Source of the DNA: Romanomermis culicivorax
Taxonomy: Eukaryota; Nematoda; Enoplea; Mermithida; Mermithidae
Direction: 5' to 3'
Assembly (NCBI GenBank): GCA_963922205.1
Contig: CAWUHX010000064.1
Coordinates: forward strand, 248,001 to 312,000
DNA: 64,000 bases
Shown here: in pieces, positions 22,653 to 33,969 of the stretch
How the letters are laid out: the number at the start of each line of letters is the position of its first letter
How positions within the stretch are numbered: the first letter of the stretch is position 1
Notes under the pieces: model-generated
Databases searched by the model: none
Seen by the model: only the letters and a program-made list of their open reading frames with translations
What the model was told of the DNA's origin: nothing
Translations under genes and position numbers: made by a program

Positions 22653-24051
22653 GTCACATGCTGATGAATTTCGCTGAATGTCACATCATGCTTTTTCGTT
22701 ATGTTTTTCGCCACTTTGTATTTTACGGTAACTAACTTTAATTTTGCGTTTGGTTTCTATATTTTCACATGCATTTTCTGTGTGTACTTTTTGCATTTCG
22801 TTTCTGTTTCATTTTTGTACTTTCATTTCCGTTACGATTTGTTATTTTTCTGTTGTGCATGTAGACTACAGTATGTGACCTGTTACTTAGAATTTCCGTC
22901 AAAGGTAAGCTCTCCGAGCTCATCACTATAATTGAAGCACAATGTGCACCTCTTATCAGCAAAAACTAGTGAGGTTTCTCAATGTGAAACACCTAGTTGG
23001 AAATCCTCTCTAAATGACGCTCATATGTTTAGCATGGAGAGTGAAACTCGCCCCAATGCTTAAGGTAGTGAACTGGAAAATGTCTATGTGACTATAGGCA
23101 TCTTCTGCAGGGATTTCCGCTGTAGAAGTTAGCTTGGGTGTGTCTTAGCCCCGCCAAAGGCATACTCTAGGTTTATGGGGCCCTTTAAAAGGGCTTGTTT
23201 CTTTAGTTTTGCACTCATTTTTGGGCCTAATCATCTCTGCATTTTCCAGCTTGTGTCTCTGCATTCGTCAGCATCTTTTTATATTAAATATGCATATTTG
23301 CCTGCATCCGCCGCCACTTCAATAAATTTACATATTTCACCTTCGGTGCCCCTTGCGTTTTACATTACCGTATTCCAACCTAGGGGTTACCCTGTCGCCT
23401 GTTGATTAGAGGTCCCCATCGCCTCCCCAAGGAATGTTTGTACCGTCCCCCGCCAACCCGCATTAGTTGACCCTCCACGCTGAATCGTTTCCAATTATTG
23501 TACCTGCTCCCCATTGTCCCTAGGACCCGCCTACAACCCTTGAACCTGTCGCCCAGCGCCGAGTACTTTGAGAAGAGGACTAGGGTTATTATTGTTGAGG
23601 GTATATTTGTGAAAGTCCTCCTTCAGCCAGTTTTCCCTTGAGAGTACCCTCAGTTAGAGAAGCCCTTGAACCCTTAAGGTCAGGGCCAAATAGGGGATTT
23701 AGGTTGACAATTGGTTCCCCTACAGTAAGCCATTCCACGAATGACACAGTCCCTCATTCTCAGTGAATGAGGACTAGGGATTGTCACCCCTGACCAAGCC
23801 CTGTTGTCTATTATTCTACAGCTGAACCTTAGGACAAGGCCAAGGTACACTATAGGTTTTCCTGTAGTAGTACCAGCTGGGTTAGGTTCCCACAATGAAT
23901 ATATTAACGAGCCACCCAAGGGGGGCACAGCATGTCACTTACAGTGGCATGGCCATATTTTCTACGAGATATGGTATGGGTTTTCCCATCAATGTGACTG
24001 ATCACAAGATCTACTTAATGTGACATGGCTCATATTTCATTTAATGTGACA
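22653..24051 (-). repeat. Lone Gypsy-2-type LTR, inverted orientation
   Basis: 1399-bp copy of the Gypsy-2 LTR in the opposite orientation to 41528-42953. It has the same termini (TGTCAC.../...GTGACA). It includes the ~490-bp middle segment that the 3' LTR of Gypsy-2 has lost. I see no matching 5-bp flanking duplication (TGACA on one side, GATGC on the other) and no internal region next to it, so it is a solo LTR or a fragment. Its three-way comparison with the other two fixes the LTR ends. Confidence 0.85.
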
Positions 24052-24795
24052 GATGCACGAAAAAAAATATTGGTGCTTTTCTAATGTGAGCATCTGAAAT
24101 TGGCCAATGAAGTGGGAAATAGTGAGTTGTTTTTCGAACATAGCTCTACACCTACTCTGGTTGTTAGTGTATGAATTGCGAAACTTCTATAGATCATTGG
24201 CTTGGATACATGAAAACAATTATCTATGTGACCATTGGAAATCTGCACAATAAAGTATCACTGAACTGCTACATTTTGGTGCAAGCAAAACCTTTATAGA
24301 GGTGCCCTGAACTCTTCTAAAGGTTCAGTAGTACCTATAAATAGAAGTAGGTGCAAGAGAAAACATCATTCAATTAGTTCAGTTCATTATTATTTTCTGT
24401 GTTGCAGTGTGTGTCAGTTCTGTGGTGCAGAATTTCGTACATGTCAATTTTTACGCCACTGAATCAATCGAAAGGCTCAGATGCCTTTGGTACATCTAAC
24501 CCCTTGTCTGGTGCCAAGAACTAGTCCAACTGGTAGTTGCCAGTTGAGATATTTTCCATGTATATGATACTTTGACCATTTTTTCTAGTGGTTACTTCAT
24601 GTGATTGTCAAGAATCTAATGTTTCCATCATGAGAACAAAATATTCGCATTCGAGACATATAAAACATAAAAAGTGAAAAAACTATAAGTAATCTGCTTC
24701 ATTGGTAATATATATGGAATAAAGTTAATCCTTAACCTGTTGAAAAAGAACTACTCTAGGAGTGTTTTGTGCAAGTGAACAAGCAAGTAATCCTG
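24052..24795. other. Spacer without recognised feature
   Basis: No gene or repeat family recognised. Confidence 0.4.
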
Positions 24796-24990
24796 GGCCC
24801 GGTTCCACAAATAAGCCCTTTGGCAAAGGTCACTTTGCTAAAGTGAAAGGGTTTTTTTTTGCGACAAAGTGCACTTTCAAAAGTGCCCTACCAAAAGTAC
24901 CCTTTGCAAAGGAGTTCCATCATTGAGACTGCAACCAACACTTTGCGAAGGGCACTTTGCAAAGGGCACTTTCTATATTAGAACATGTTT
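24796..24990 (+). mobile_element. PIF/Harbinger-like left end with subterminal repeats
   Basis: GGGCCCGGTTCCACAAAT at 24796 resembles the GGGCCCGGTT-type termini common in PIF/Harbinger elements. It is followed by repeated CACTTTGC / GCAAAGGGCACTTT motifs in both orientations (24820-24975), which look like subterminal transposase-binding repeats. The other end is not visible and may lie in or beyond the assembly gap. Confidence 0.55.
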
Positions 24991-25332
24991 ATTTATGATA
25001 TAATTAAATTCTCACTTTGGGGTCATCATCAACTTAAATCTCACTTAGTTTGTGCTAGCTAGAAATATATACTTAGCAAAATAGAGCTTGTGTTCTGTTA
25101 GGCATTGTAATAAATGTGTCAATGCCTGTTTAAAAAATCTCGATTTTTTCTAATTAGGATATTTCTTGAGCAAGATGTAATTCAAAAAATTAGGCGTCGC
25201 TGTCTTCTTGAAAATTAAATTATAGGTTTTGTTAGTCCTCGAAGTCTAAAACAAATGAAATTATAATTTTATAGATGATAACTGTGACAATTATATATAC
25301 AGAGTTTAAAAATTCTGTTAAAATATACGATA

Positions 25333-26315
25333 ATGGATGTAAAGTGTGAAAAAGCAAGACCATTAACAGGAGAACAATTTTCCATTCTAATTGAACAAGT
25401 GGAAATTTCAAAAGGCGTTCTTTTTTTCCAAAGAGGGCAAATCTGGAATGGTTAGACGAAAAAAATGAAGCATGGGCATTGGTAAACAAATTTTGTAGTA
25501 CTCGACTCAATTGTAATCTCACAAAGTTAGTTTCATGTCATGTTTAGGTGGCCAGTAATGTGAATGCTCTTCGATCATCAGGTCAAGCTCCAACCGTTGA
25601 TCAAATTAAGAAATGTTGGGAAAATATTTTGAGTAAAAGGGGAAAGGAAATTGGAAAAAAGAAGAAAGAAGCCGGGTAAATAAAGGTCATGTTTAATTCC
25701 CAAAACCCAAAAAAAATTTAAAACATAAATCATAGATTTTGTACGAAATTGTATGCTTCTAGTGTTACTGGTGATGGCCCACCACCTGCTGATTTAACCG
25801 ACGAAGAGAAAAAAATTATTAATATTTTTGGTGACAATAACCCAGTTTTTTCTGGCAAACCAGGTGGTTTCAACTTGTTAATTCCACCAGATACAGCCCT
25901 AACGTATTTAGATTTGTCGTTGGATGATGTGTTATCCCCACTAGCACAGCAACAAAGTCCCAAAATAGGTTATGAAGCTTTGACGCCGGTTCCACTGTTA
26001 GAATGACCAATGTCATCATCCAGCCATCTTGATTTAAAAAGAAAATTTCAAGATTCGGATAGGGTAAATGATTCTGTTATCAAGGAACAAATAACAATCG
26101 ATGTTTTAAAAGCCGAATTAAGTAAAAAATTAGCGGCAAAAGAAAAATATGACGCAGAAGTGGAATTAATTAAAGATTTAGGAGGAGCAGCACAAGCCAA
26201 ATCAACTTACTACAGTTTCTCATCCACGAAAATACAACTGGAGACTGCATTGTTGGTGAATAATTCCAATGTTGGAATTGTAAACAGCGACAGCAAAATT
26301 GGTGAAAATGTGTAA
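25333..26315 (+). pseudogene. Myb/SANT-like DNA-binding protein of a Harbinger-type element
   Basis: Three exons join cleanly: 25333-25481, 25548-25675 and 25736 onward, with introns of 66 nt (GTAAAC..TTTAG) and 60 nt (GTAAAT..ATAG). Exons 1 and 2 encode a Myb/SANT-like trihelix: an N-terminal LTGEQFSILIEQV block, then EWLDEKNEAWALV, then APTVDQIKKCWENI. In Harbinger elements such a protein partners with the transposase. Exon 3 adds an acidic middle (LTDEEKKIINIFGDNNPVFSG) and, after an in-frame TGA at 26004-26006, a C-terminal coiled-coil-like stretch. Exon 1 also lacks one T in the run at about 25422-25428 for the frame to be continuous. Two lesions make a pseudogene likely; assembly error is possible for the T run. 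Confidence 0.7.
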
Positions 26316-26376
26316 TGAACGTTCTTTATTAGATTTTCATGTAAATACGAAAAATTTTAAAAAAATTGTATTTCGT

Positions 26377-26476
26377 NNNNNNNNNNNNNNNNNNNNNNNN
26401 NNNNNNNNNNNNNNNNNNNNNNNNNNNNNNNNNNNNNNNNNNNNNNNNNNNNNNNNNNNNNNNNNNNNNNNNNNNN
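26377..26476. other. Assembly gap (100 N)
   Basis: Exactly 100 N, the usual placeholder for a gap of unknown size. ORFs crossing it are meaningless. Confidence 0.98.
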
Positions 26477-26876
26477 CACTGAAAACAATAATATCAAATG
26501 AGAAATGTAGTTATTCTTGAAGACCACACAAACTAGGGCAAAAACAACATTATAAATTGTTATACAGTCATACAGGACCACACAGATAATCACATAGCCA
26601 GAGTTGAAAATTACCAAAGTGCAATTATGTCACATTTGGAACACTAGAATTTTTCACACTCAATCTACAGTATGATCAGAGTCAAATTAATGCTATTGAT
26701 TTTATGACCAGTATGGCTTATAATTTGGCTGATCCATTGGCGTATTAAATACTGTAACTCATGCATTTGTGTCTTGCTTATTTTGACTTTCGAACTCAAG
26801 TGGTAAGATTTGGACTAAATGTTTAGTTTTGCTGCTTCTGAACAAATTTGAAGTATGAAGGTACTGGTACAGGATT

Positions 26877-27050
26877 ATCTGATCATAGAATCATGATCAG
26901 ATCATAGAATCATGATCAGATCATAGAATCATGATCAGATCGTAGAATCATGATCAGATAATAGAATCCATGATCAGATCATAGACTCATGATCAGATCA
27001 TAGAATCATGATCAGATCATGAAATCAGGATCATATCATAGAATCATTTT
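26877..27050 (+). repeat. Tandem repeat, ~19-bp unit rich in TGATCA
   Basis: About nine copies of a unit like GATCAGATCATAGAATCAT. Many units contain the palindrome TGATCA or ATGATCAG. Confidence 0.9.
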
Positions 27051-27208
27051 GCAGTAGCTAAACTGTGATGTGGATTAACTACATAAGTCTGAGAAAAAAT
27101 AAACACACAGCAAAAATTTTCGGATCGGCAAAATTTTGTAAAAAAATGCTTCCTAAACAATTTCTAGAGACAATAGTCATCGTTGTCACTGTTTTTTTAT
27201 TACCATTG

Positions 27209-28135
27209 TGTCACATTAACGAAGGTGGAGCCATGTCACATTAAACAGAGTGGGTGATCAGTCACATTGACGGGAAAAAACCCATACCATATCCCATAGG
27301 TAATATGGTCATGACACTGTAGGTGACATGCTGTAACCCCGTGGGGGTGGCTCCATTAATATTCTTTGTTTCCGGAACCCAACCCAGCTGGCACTACCAC
27401 AGGTAAACCTATGGTGTACCTCGGCCTTGTCCTAGGGTAAATGCTGTAGAATAATGGACAACGCGGCCGGGTCAGGGGGTGCCAATCCCTAGTCCTCATT
27501 CACCGGAATGGGGGACGGTGCCATTCAAGGAATGGCTTACTGTAGGGGACCCCGATTGTTAACCTAAATCCCCTTATTGGCCCTGACCTTAAGGGTCTGA
27601 GGGCTTTCTTAACTGAGGGTACTTCCAGGGGGAAACTAGCTTAGGGGAGAACTCCCACAAATATACCCCCTGAGAAGACTTACGACACCTCTTCTCAAAT
27701 TACTCGGCACTGGGCGACAGGTCCTGGGTCAAACTGGGGTCCTACGGACGGCGATATATAGGAATGGGAATCCGGGCGATTCAGCGTGGGGTTCAGCAGC
27801 TGCCTGATCGGCAGGCAGCGGTAACGGACCTTTCCTTCGCAAGGGGGACAGGGTTCTACGATTAACGGCGACGGGGACAGGTTCTTACGGTCGGGTTACT
27901 GTAGGTGGTGACGGGTATGTAGGCGATTGAAAATAATAAATCAAAACGGAAATAACAGTGCGCAAAAGCAACAGAAATAAACATGAAAAGTACACACATA
28001 AATTGCATGTAAAAAGTGTAAAAACCAAATGCAAAATTGATGTAAATTACTGTAACACAAAACATAACCAAAAACATAATGGAAAATTGTGATGTGAATC
28101 ACGTGACGTTTGACGAAATCCCTCGGCATGTAACA
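27209..28135 (-). repeat. Gypsy-2 3' LTR, internally deleted
   Basis: 927 bp. Compared with the other LTR it lacks about 490 bp at the junction GTATGTAGG/CGATTGAAA (27923). The ends, TGTCAC on the + strand left and GTAACA right, correspond to those of the other two copies. Confidence 0.9.
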
Positions 28136-28597
28136 CGGCGGTCCTTCGAAAAAGGGCGTCCTCGTCCTTGTGCGCGTCTGTGGGGGTCAAACGTTCAGGT
28201 GATGGTGATGGCGAGCAGTCGATGGTCCAGTGGTTTTTCGGTGCGTTCTGGTTTGGGAAATTGTGTCAATGTTGCGTGGAGTTGCTGACGTCGATTGGAG
28301 ATGCATGAAGTTGCTGACGTCATTTGATCCCTTCGGTGAAGTTGCCAATTGTCGGTTGATTTGTGAAATCTGAAACAAGTCTAAAAAGAAAAATTTGAGA
28401 GGCGAGAAATAGGCTGTCGCAAGGATGCACCTGTAATGTGAGGCAGTACCCTAGTTTAGATGCATTGATCGCTGCTCATTCTCTTCTTTACACTGCTATT
28501 CCAGCATGGAACAGGAGTGGGTTTCCAGTGAGGGGCACAGCAGTCCTTCGAAAAAGGACGACCCCCTCCATAAGTAAAGAAGAGAAGAGCCACCTGA
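28136..28597 (-). other. Gypsy-2 segment between pol and 3' LTR
   Basis: No coding domain. GTTGCTGACGTC occurs at 28281-28292 and again at 28310-28321, the same string that is repeated in the element's leader. GTCCTTCGAAAAAGG occurs twice (about 28140 and 28552). A clear polypurine tract next to the LTR is not visible. Confidence 0.5.
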
Positions 28598-28861
28598 TTA
28601 CGGGTCGGAGACCTCTGCATCAAGATGTGGGTCAATGAGATCTTGTCTAAAATCTCTATTTGTTGACAGGATCAACAAAGGTGCCGTCTCGATGACCTGT
28701 GAAGTGGAAGGTATCTCCTCTTCTTCTATAGGCTGAGCAGGTGACATGTAGCATCTAAGCTGGTTGACATGTACAGTATCTTCTTGGTCAGTCTCAGGTC
28801 CAATGGTGACATTGGGATATGCCACATTTGTGACAACGTAGGGGCCATCATAAATGGGCAA
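28598..28861 (-). pseudogene. Gypsy-2 integrase C-terminal GPY/F module
   Basis: Encodes PIYDGPYVVTNVAYPNVTI followed by DTVHVNQLRCYMSP, the GPY/F module and the small terminal block that end Ty3/Gypsy integrases. It is separated from the catalytic core by a frameshift near 29128 and other lesions in 28862-29127. The acidic tail (EEEEIPSTSQ) has no recognised domain and I see no chromodomain. Confidence 0.8.
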
Positions 28862-29127
28862 TAATTTGGGCGTTAGGCCAAGTTTTCTGGTTGTGTCAGT
28901 TTGAGCACCTGATCCCCAACTTTGTGTGAGACATCTCGTGCCATGCAGTTGTAAGACCTAGCGTAAGCCGCCTGTGATCTCTCAATTCTGCTCTGGATCA
29001 AAGTCAGGGCATTTGTAAAATGCCGTTTGACCTCCATATCATAAGTAGGAACAACTATGATATGAGCCAGAGGGTTGAATGAGAGTGCTGCATAACAGGT
29101 AGCATGGGTGTATGACCATACATGAGC

Positions 29128-29850
29128 TCAAAAGGGTGAATACCCTGTGGACTCATTCATGCTAATGTTGACAGCGAACACAGAATACGGCAGGTGTTCA
29201 TCCCAATCAGTATGACCTTGGTGGACATACATACGTAACCGTGTAGCTAGCTTCTGATTAGCTCTTTCCACTTCGCCGTTTGTCATGGGATGATAAGCAG
29301 TGGAGTGGATTTTCTTAGTTGAACAAATGGCAGTGATTTCAGTCATCAGTTTGGATGTGAAATCAGTGCCCTGATCAGACTGAAGAATCTGCGGTGCCCC
29401 ATGTCTGCAGACAATTTGAGTAACAAAAAGTCGAGCTATGGTTTGCGCAGTAATGTCCGGAGTAGTGAAAGCTTCGACCCATTTGGTAAAGTAGTCTATA
29501 AAGACTACAATAAAATGGTTTCCACTTTCACTAGTGGTCATGGGTCCCATACAGTCGACTCCGACTCGGTGAAACCGACTTGTAATGGAGATCAGTTTCA
29601 GAGTTGCACGGGTCTTTTGTCTTGCAGGTTCATTCCGTTGGCAAAGATCACACCGTTGACAAAAGGACTTGACGTCCGCACTGAGGGAAGGCCAGTGGTA
29701 CCTGCGGGCTATAAGCCTCCCGGTACGTTTCGCACCAAAGTGTCCAGCAAGAATGTCGTTATGATGAGCCTCAATAATGGTAGTAACCATTGATCGAGGG
29801 ACAACAATCTTGTTGGACTCGCCTGTCCACTTCTGGAGGATGTTATCCAA
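29128..29850 (-). pseudogene. Gypsy-2 integrase zinc and catalytic domains
   Basis: 240-codon open segment. HHCC region: AHHNDILAGHFGAKRT and CQRCDLC. Catalytic core: VGVDCMGP (D), ILQSDQGTDF (D) and NGEVERAN (E). The frame stops right after GYSPF because of one extra T; the neighbouring frame continues with ELMYGHTP. Upstream it is in the same frame as the RNase H segment, with one TAA at 29884-29886 between them. Confidence 0.9.
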
Positions 29851-29883
29851 CAGGTGGTAGCCATTAACATCATTTTGATCACC

Positions 29884-30403
29884 TTAGGGTTTTAGTGACC
29901 TAAGAATGGAGGCTAATTCCAGATCCTCAAATTGAGTTGCAAGAAGGTCATGGTGCTGTGCATCCTGTGATATCTCTGCATAAGACTCAGACCTGGTCAG
30001 GTGCTGGGCACCATTGGTGGTCCTTTTGGATAAATTCGCCAGGTGCTGCGCACCATCGGAGATCTTCATTACCTCTCCCTCGGGTCTGTATAGGGGAGCA
30101 TCGTCAATACTCTCCCCGGCAAGGGAATTAGGATGAGGAAGGCGTGATAATGCGTCGGCATTACCATTAGACCGACCTTTTCGCGGCGGAATAGTCAGTT
30201 TGAATTCAGCCAACGGGAGGCCCCACCGAGCTATCTGAGACAAAGGGTTGGGTTTCTCGAACACAGCCTTAACAGCAGTGTGGTCCGTCTGAACGACCAC
30301 CTCATGTTGAAAGAGGTAAGGCCGATAATGCTTAACAAAATGTACAACAGGGAGAGTCTCTAACTCCGTAATAGTGTAGTTCTTCTAAGCGGCTGTTAAC
30401 CCT
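29884..30403 (-). pseudogene. Gypsy-2 RNase H
   Basis: Continuation of the polymerase. The segment 30300-29884 has VVVQTDHTAVKAVF and the ending RSNGNADALSRL typical of Ty3/Gypsy RNase H. The part before it (30300-30503) is readable in the RNase H frame with in-frame stops near 30387 and 30415. The upstream RT frame enters it through a frameshift near 30503. Confidence 0.85.
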
Positions 30404-32217
30404 CTACTGGCTTACGCAACAGGATGGTCGTATCCATTTTCGTCTAACTGGCTCAGAACTGCTCCTATCCCTGAAATGCTTGCATCCGTTTGAAGTATGA
30501 AGGATTTTCGTAAAGTCCGGATGGCGCAGGACAGGAGGGTTCAACAACAGACTTCGGAGTTTGTCGAACGCCGCTTGCTGAGGTTTTGACCACTGGAAGG
30601 TAACTTCCTTCCGTAAGAGCTTGGTCAGCGGCTCGCTGAGCTGAGCGCAACCAGGGATGAAACGCCTATAATAAGACACCAGACCAAGAAAAGACTTGAT
30701 GTCTTTAGCATTTTGCGGAATGGGTAAATCCTGGACGGCAGCCAATTTGACTTTATCCAGCTCGAGACCTTTCTGTGAGATGCGGTACCCGAGATATTCT
30801 ACCTCAGAGTGCGAAAACTTGCACTTGCTCAGTCTGAGCTTCATTCCACCCTGATGGAGATGTGTGAACACATCCGTCAGGTGCTCAAGCATCTGGGTGT
30901 GAGAGTTCCCGAACACCAAGATGTCATCGAGATAGGTCAGTGCAGTGCACCACTGCAATCCTGTAAGAAGCAGATCCATGAGGCGTTGAAACGTCCCAGG
31001 TGCATTGCAAAGACCAAAAGGCAGATAGTTGAACTTATAAGGCGTATTAAACACCGTTTTCTCTTTGTCTGCCTCGGCAATAGGTATAGACCAGTAGGCA
31101 TTAGCCTGGTCAAGGGTAGTAAAGTATTTCATACCCTTGAGTGTGTCCAGGATATCATCAATCGGTGGGAGAGGATAAACATCCTTTTTCATAACCTCGT
31201 TAAGACCACGAAAATCAACACACATCCGGTGTGACCCATTTTTCTTGCGAACCAGAAGGGTGTTAGTAGCCCAGGGAGAAGTGCTAGGCCAAATAATACC
31301 TTTTTCCTGGAGCGCTTTGGCTTCTTGTATACAGAGATCCTTTTCCTTGGGCGCGGTGCAGTAAGGGAAATTGCGGACTGGGCGAGCATCACCCGTGCTG
31401 ATATCGTGGTGCACGAGGTCAGTGGAACCTGTGTCCTTTTCATCAATAGCGTAGAGGTCAGTAAATGCGACCAGCAGATCAAGCAACACTGCTTTATCCT
31501 GTGAGGAGATATCTGAAGATATCACAGCATTGGCTTCAACCCACTTACGGTCAAGAATGGTATCAGACTTGACTGCCGATCCCTGTGAGGAATCACTATG
31601 CATCTGCACATGACCGATGGTCATGTGCGAGTAGAGAACCACTGAATGTGTACTTGGGTTAACTACCTGTAGGGGTAAGCGACCATTGGTCACAGTACTC
31701 ACAGTACCAGCAAAATATACACTGCCTTGCTGTCCCAAAAGAGGCTTAGGAAAGAAAGCTACCTCTGGTACAGTTGCATACATTGAAGGTATAGGTGCAG
31801 TGAATTGTGTTAGCGAGCGAGGCTCAAGGACAATCAATTCCTGCAAGGGTAGCGCCCCAGGAGCAGAAGGTGAATTGTGGATGAGGCCTTCACATGGAAC
31901 TCGAAGTTCCTTGAACTGAAGAAAGGATTTCTCCCAGTTCAAACTGACGCAATTGAAGTGTCTGATGAAGTTCGTCCCCAGGACCAGTTCAGCCGAACAA
32001 TTCTCTTGAACTTGGACTTGAATCCGTTCAGAGACATCAGCCACTGTTACCATGACATAGGCAGCGCCTAGCAGTAGAATCGGAGACCCATTGGCTGCTA
32101 TGGGGCGAGCCCTAGTCTCTGTGAGTACCAAGTCGGGTAACTGGACCGCCAACTTGTGATCCAGGAGCGAGAAAACTGCTCCAGTATCAATCAGAGCTTT
32201 GGCCTCTACCCAATTGT
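30404..32217 (-). pseudogene. Gypsy-2 protease and reverse transcriptase
   Basis: Pol protein start. The retropepsin active site ALIDTGAVFSLL lies at about 32165-32200, before the first ATG at 32152, and the second protease block ELVLGTNFIRHF follows (residues ~55-66 from that ATG). Reverse transcriptase: SPWATNTLLVRKKNGSHRMC (~292-311), FTTLDQANAYW (~344-354), LPFGLCNAP (~377-385) and catalytic YLDD (~407-410) in LTYLDDILVF; connection block SFLGLVSYYRRFIP (~487-500). The last ~32 residues are out of frame. The whole core up to there is intact over 550 codons, so decay of pol is modest. The frame is -1 relative to the upstream gene and overlaps it only by about 30 nt. Confidence 0.92.
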
Positions 32218-32787
32218 TCAGTAGAACCTTGATATGAGGGGTCCCATTTCAGTGGGGTAGAAAGCTGATACTACATGACCTGGGTCAGGCACAGAGTCAT
32301 TAAAGCTCGACTCTGGTGCATTGGATCGCTTTGGTATTGGCAAACCAGTGCGTCTGAGTAATCCTACCAGTGCATAACTAACCGATGTTTCGGGATTGGT
32401 CCTAGGAGTGGGATTGACCTGAACAGTAAGTACATGATCTGATCTCTCTCCTGAGCTCTGAGTAGCTCCTAGTGATTCGACCTCAGCATCAGAGAGTGGT
32501 GGCACCTCCAGTACAGGGGATGCAGGTGCATCAGAATCACTAGGCTCGCGAAACCGGCCTTTCTCTAGTGTAACTGGAGAATTTCCAGGCGGGGGCCTAG
32601 GACAGTTTGATCCTGACCTGGCCATTAAATGACCACTAGCCCATCTAGAAGAAGTCCGGCTCCCTCTGGTCAACCCACGTGGTGAGGCAACTGAGGAAGC
32701 TGGCGAGGGTGGTGGAGAAATGGACGAAGTCCTTGATCTTGATCGGGACCCAGACCGGTATGAGGCCCTTGATAGTGAACGTGTGTT
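32218..32787 (-). pseudogene. Gypsy-2 Ser/Arg/Pro-rich segment between envelope-like gene and pol
   Basis: In the same frame as the envelope-like ORF and separated from it only by a TAG at 32788-32790. It begins with a run rich in Ser, Arg and Pro (RSGSRSRSRT, PPPSPASS) and continues with acidic, Pro/Ser-rich sequence to a TGA at 32218-32220. No domain recognised; it may be a disordered linker leading to pol through a -1 shift. Confidence 0.55.
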
Positions 32788-33969
32788 CTACCACCAGGGA
32801 TCGACCTGATCAATCTCCGCCGTAGTCAAAAGAAGGGGTAATTCTACTGCATTCAATCGACAGACATGTTGTTGGTAATCAAACGTAATATTCTGGAATT
32901 GTTCTGAAATGTCCAATCCAAGAATCAGATCGACTGGTGCCCAGAAAGGAGATGTAGTCTTACATACATAGAGATGTATATCTACTCGTGTGTGTGGCTG
33001 ACGGGTTCCAGGCAACATTATCTCATACGGTCCTGGAAGGAGAGTATGGACAGCTTTACCATTGATACTCATCAATGGATTAAATTCGTGATGTTGCTGG
33101 AAAGCCATCGCCGCCTTCGGACTTTCTTTGATCAGCGCTTTGTGAAGATGTTGACTAATGATAGTCGGTGGACAACCAGTATCAAGGAAAGCGGGAGTTT
33201 CCTTGTGGTCAACTAGTACGTCAAAACACGGAGTGATCCTGTCTAACTGAGTTGGCACATCGTCCTCTATGTAATGAAAACCCACCCAACACTGAACTTT
33301 CCTGAGGAGGTTCAACGGAGAGTATTGGCTAACAAACCGAACCTGTCTTTTCCGCAGGCGGTAACTGAGGTAATAGGAGATCCCAATGTAGATGAGAAAT
33401 CCTGTACCCGCCAATACTGCCAGGGCAATGAGTGTGTTAAAGATCAACTGCACTGGTCCGCTCAAAAGAGACTGTAAGCCCTGCATGAGGTTGTGCTGCT
33501 GGCCAGTAATCACATGGTTTGCTGCCAGACCAACACCTTCCAGTGAGGCTCTGATGTCAGTCCCTACCCTTGCAACCGCCTGATACAGGGTATCTGGTTG
33601 TAGGGATAAACCAGCAGTATAATTTACCAACCGGTTCAAGACTGCTTCAATTTGCTCAGTCTTGTAAACGTACTGTTTAAAGAAAGCAAAACTTGAAGGG
33701 GTCATCGCCAACTGATCATGAAAGAGCGCTGGAGCATCAAAGTGAGTGGCGTTGAAGCGCTGTTTCCAGAACAGTTCAAGCCGAATGTGGCTCACATGGA
33801 CGGTGCCAGACTCAGTAAACCAGCCAGAGCGATTTCCGAAAATCCCTGTAAAGTGGTGGTGACACCGCACCTTTGGACTGAATTTAGTGAGATCCAGGCC
33901 ACCGGGGGTGGCAAAATAAATGGTACCACCAACCTGTATGGGTAAATACTTGTTACAGGTGTCCCCCAC
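32788..33969 (-). pseudogene. Envelope-like membrane subunit fused to a retropepsin-like domain
   Basis: Open segment of 393 codons. Ectodomain side: N-glycosylation sequons at about residues 46 (NRS), 73 (NAT) and 116 (NYT), then an amphipathic, coiled-coil-like region (~102-168). A single membrane segment (~171-202, LIFNTLIALAVLAGTGFLIY) is followed by basic LRKRQ. The tail then has a retropepsin-like fold signature: FLDTGCPPTIIS (Asp-Thr-Gly at ~263-265) and DLILGLDISEQF (~347-358). So this looks like a type I fusion-type glycoprotein subunit with an aspartic-protease-like tail. It is in frame with, but separated by TGA at 33970-33972 from, the segment before it. Whether the protease-like tail is catalytic is not known. 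The apparent start is a GTG, so the true gene begins upstream. Confidence 0.7.
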
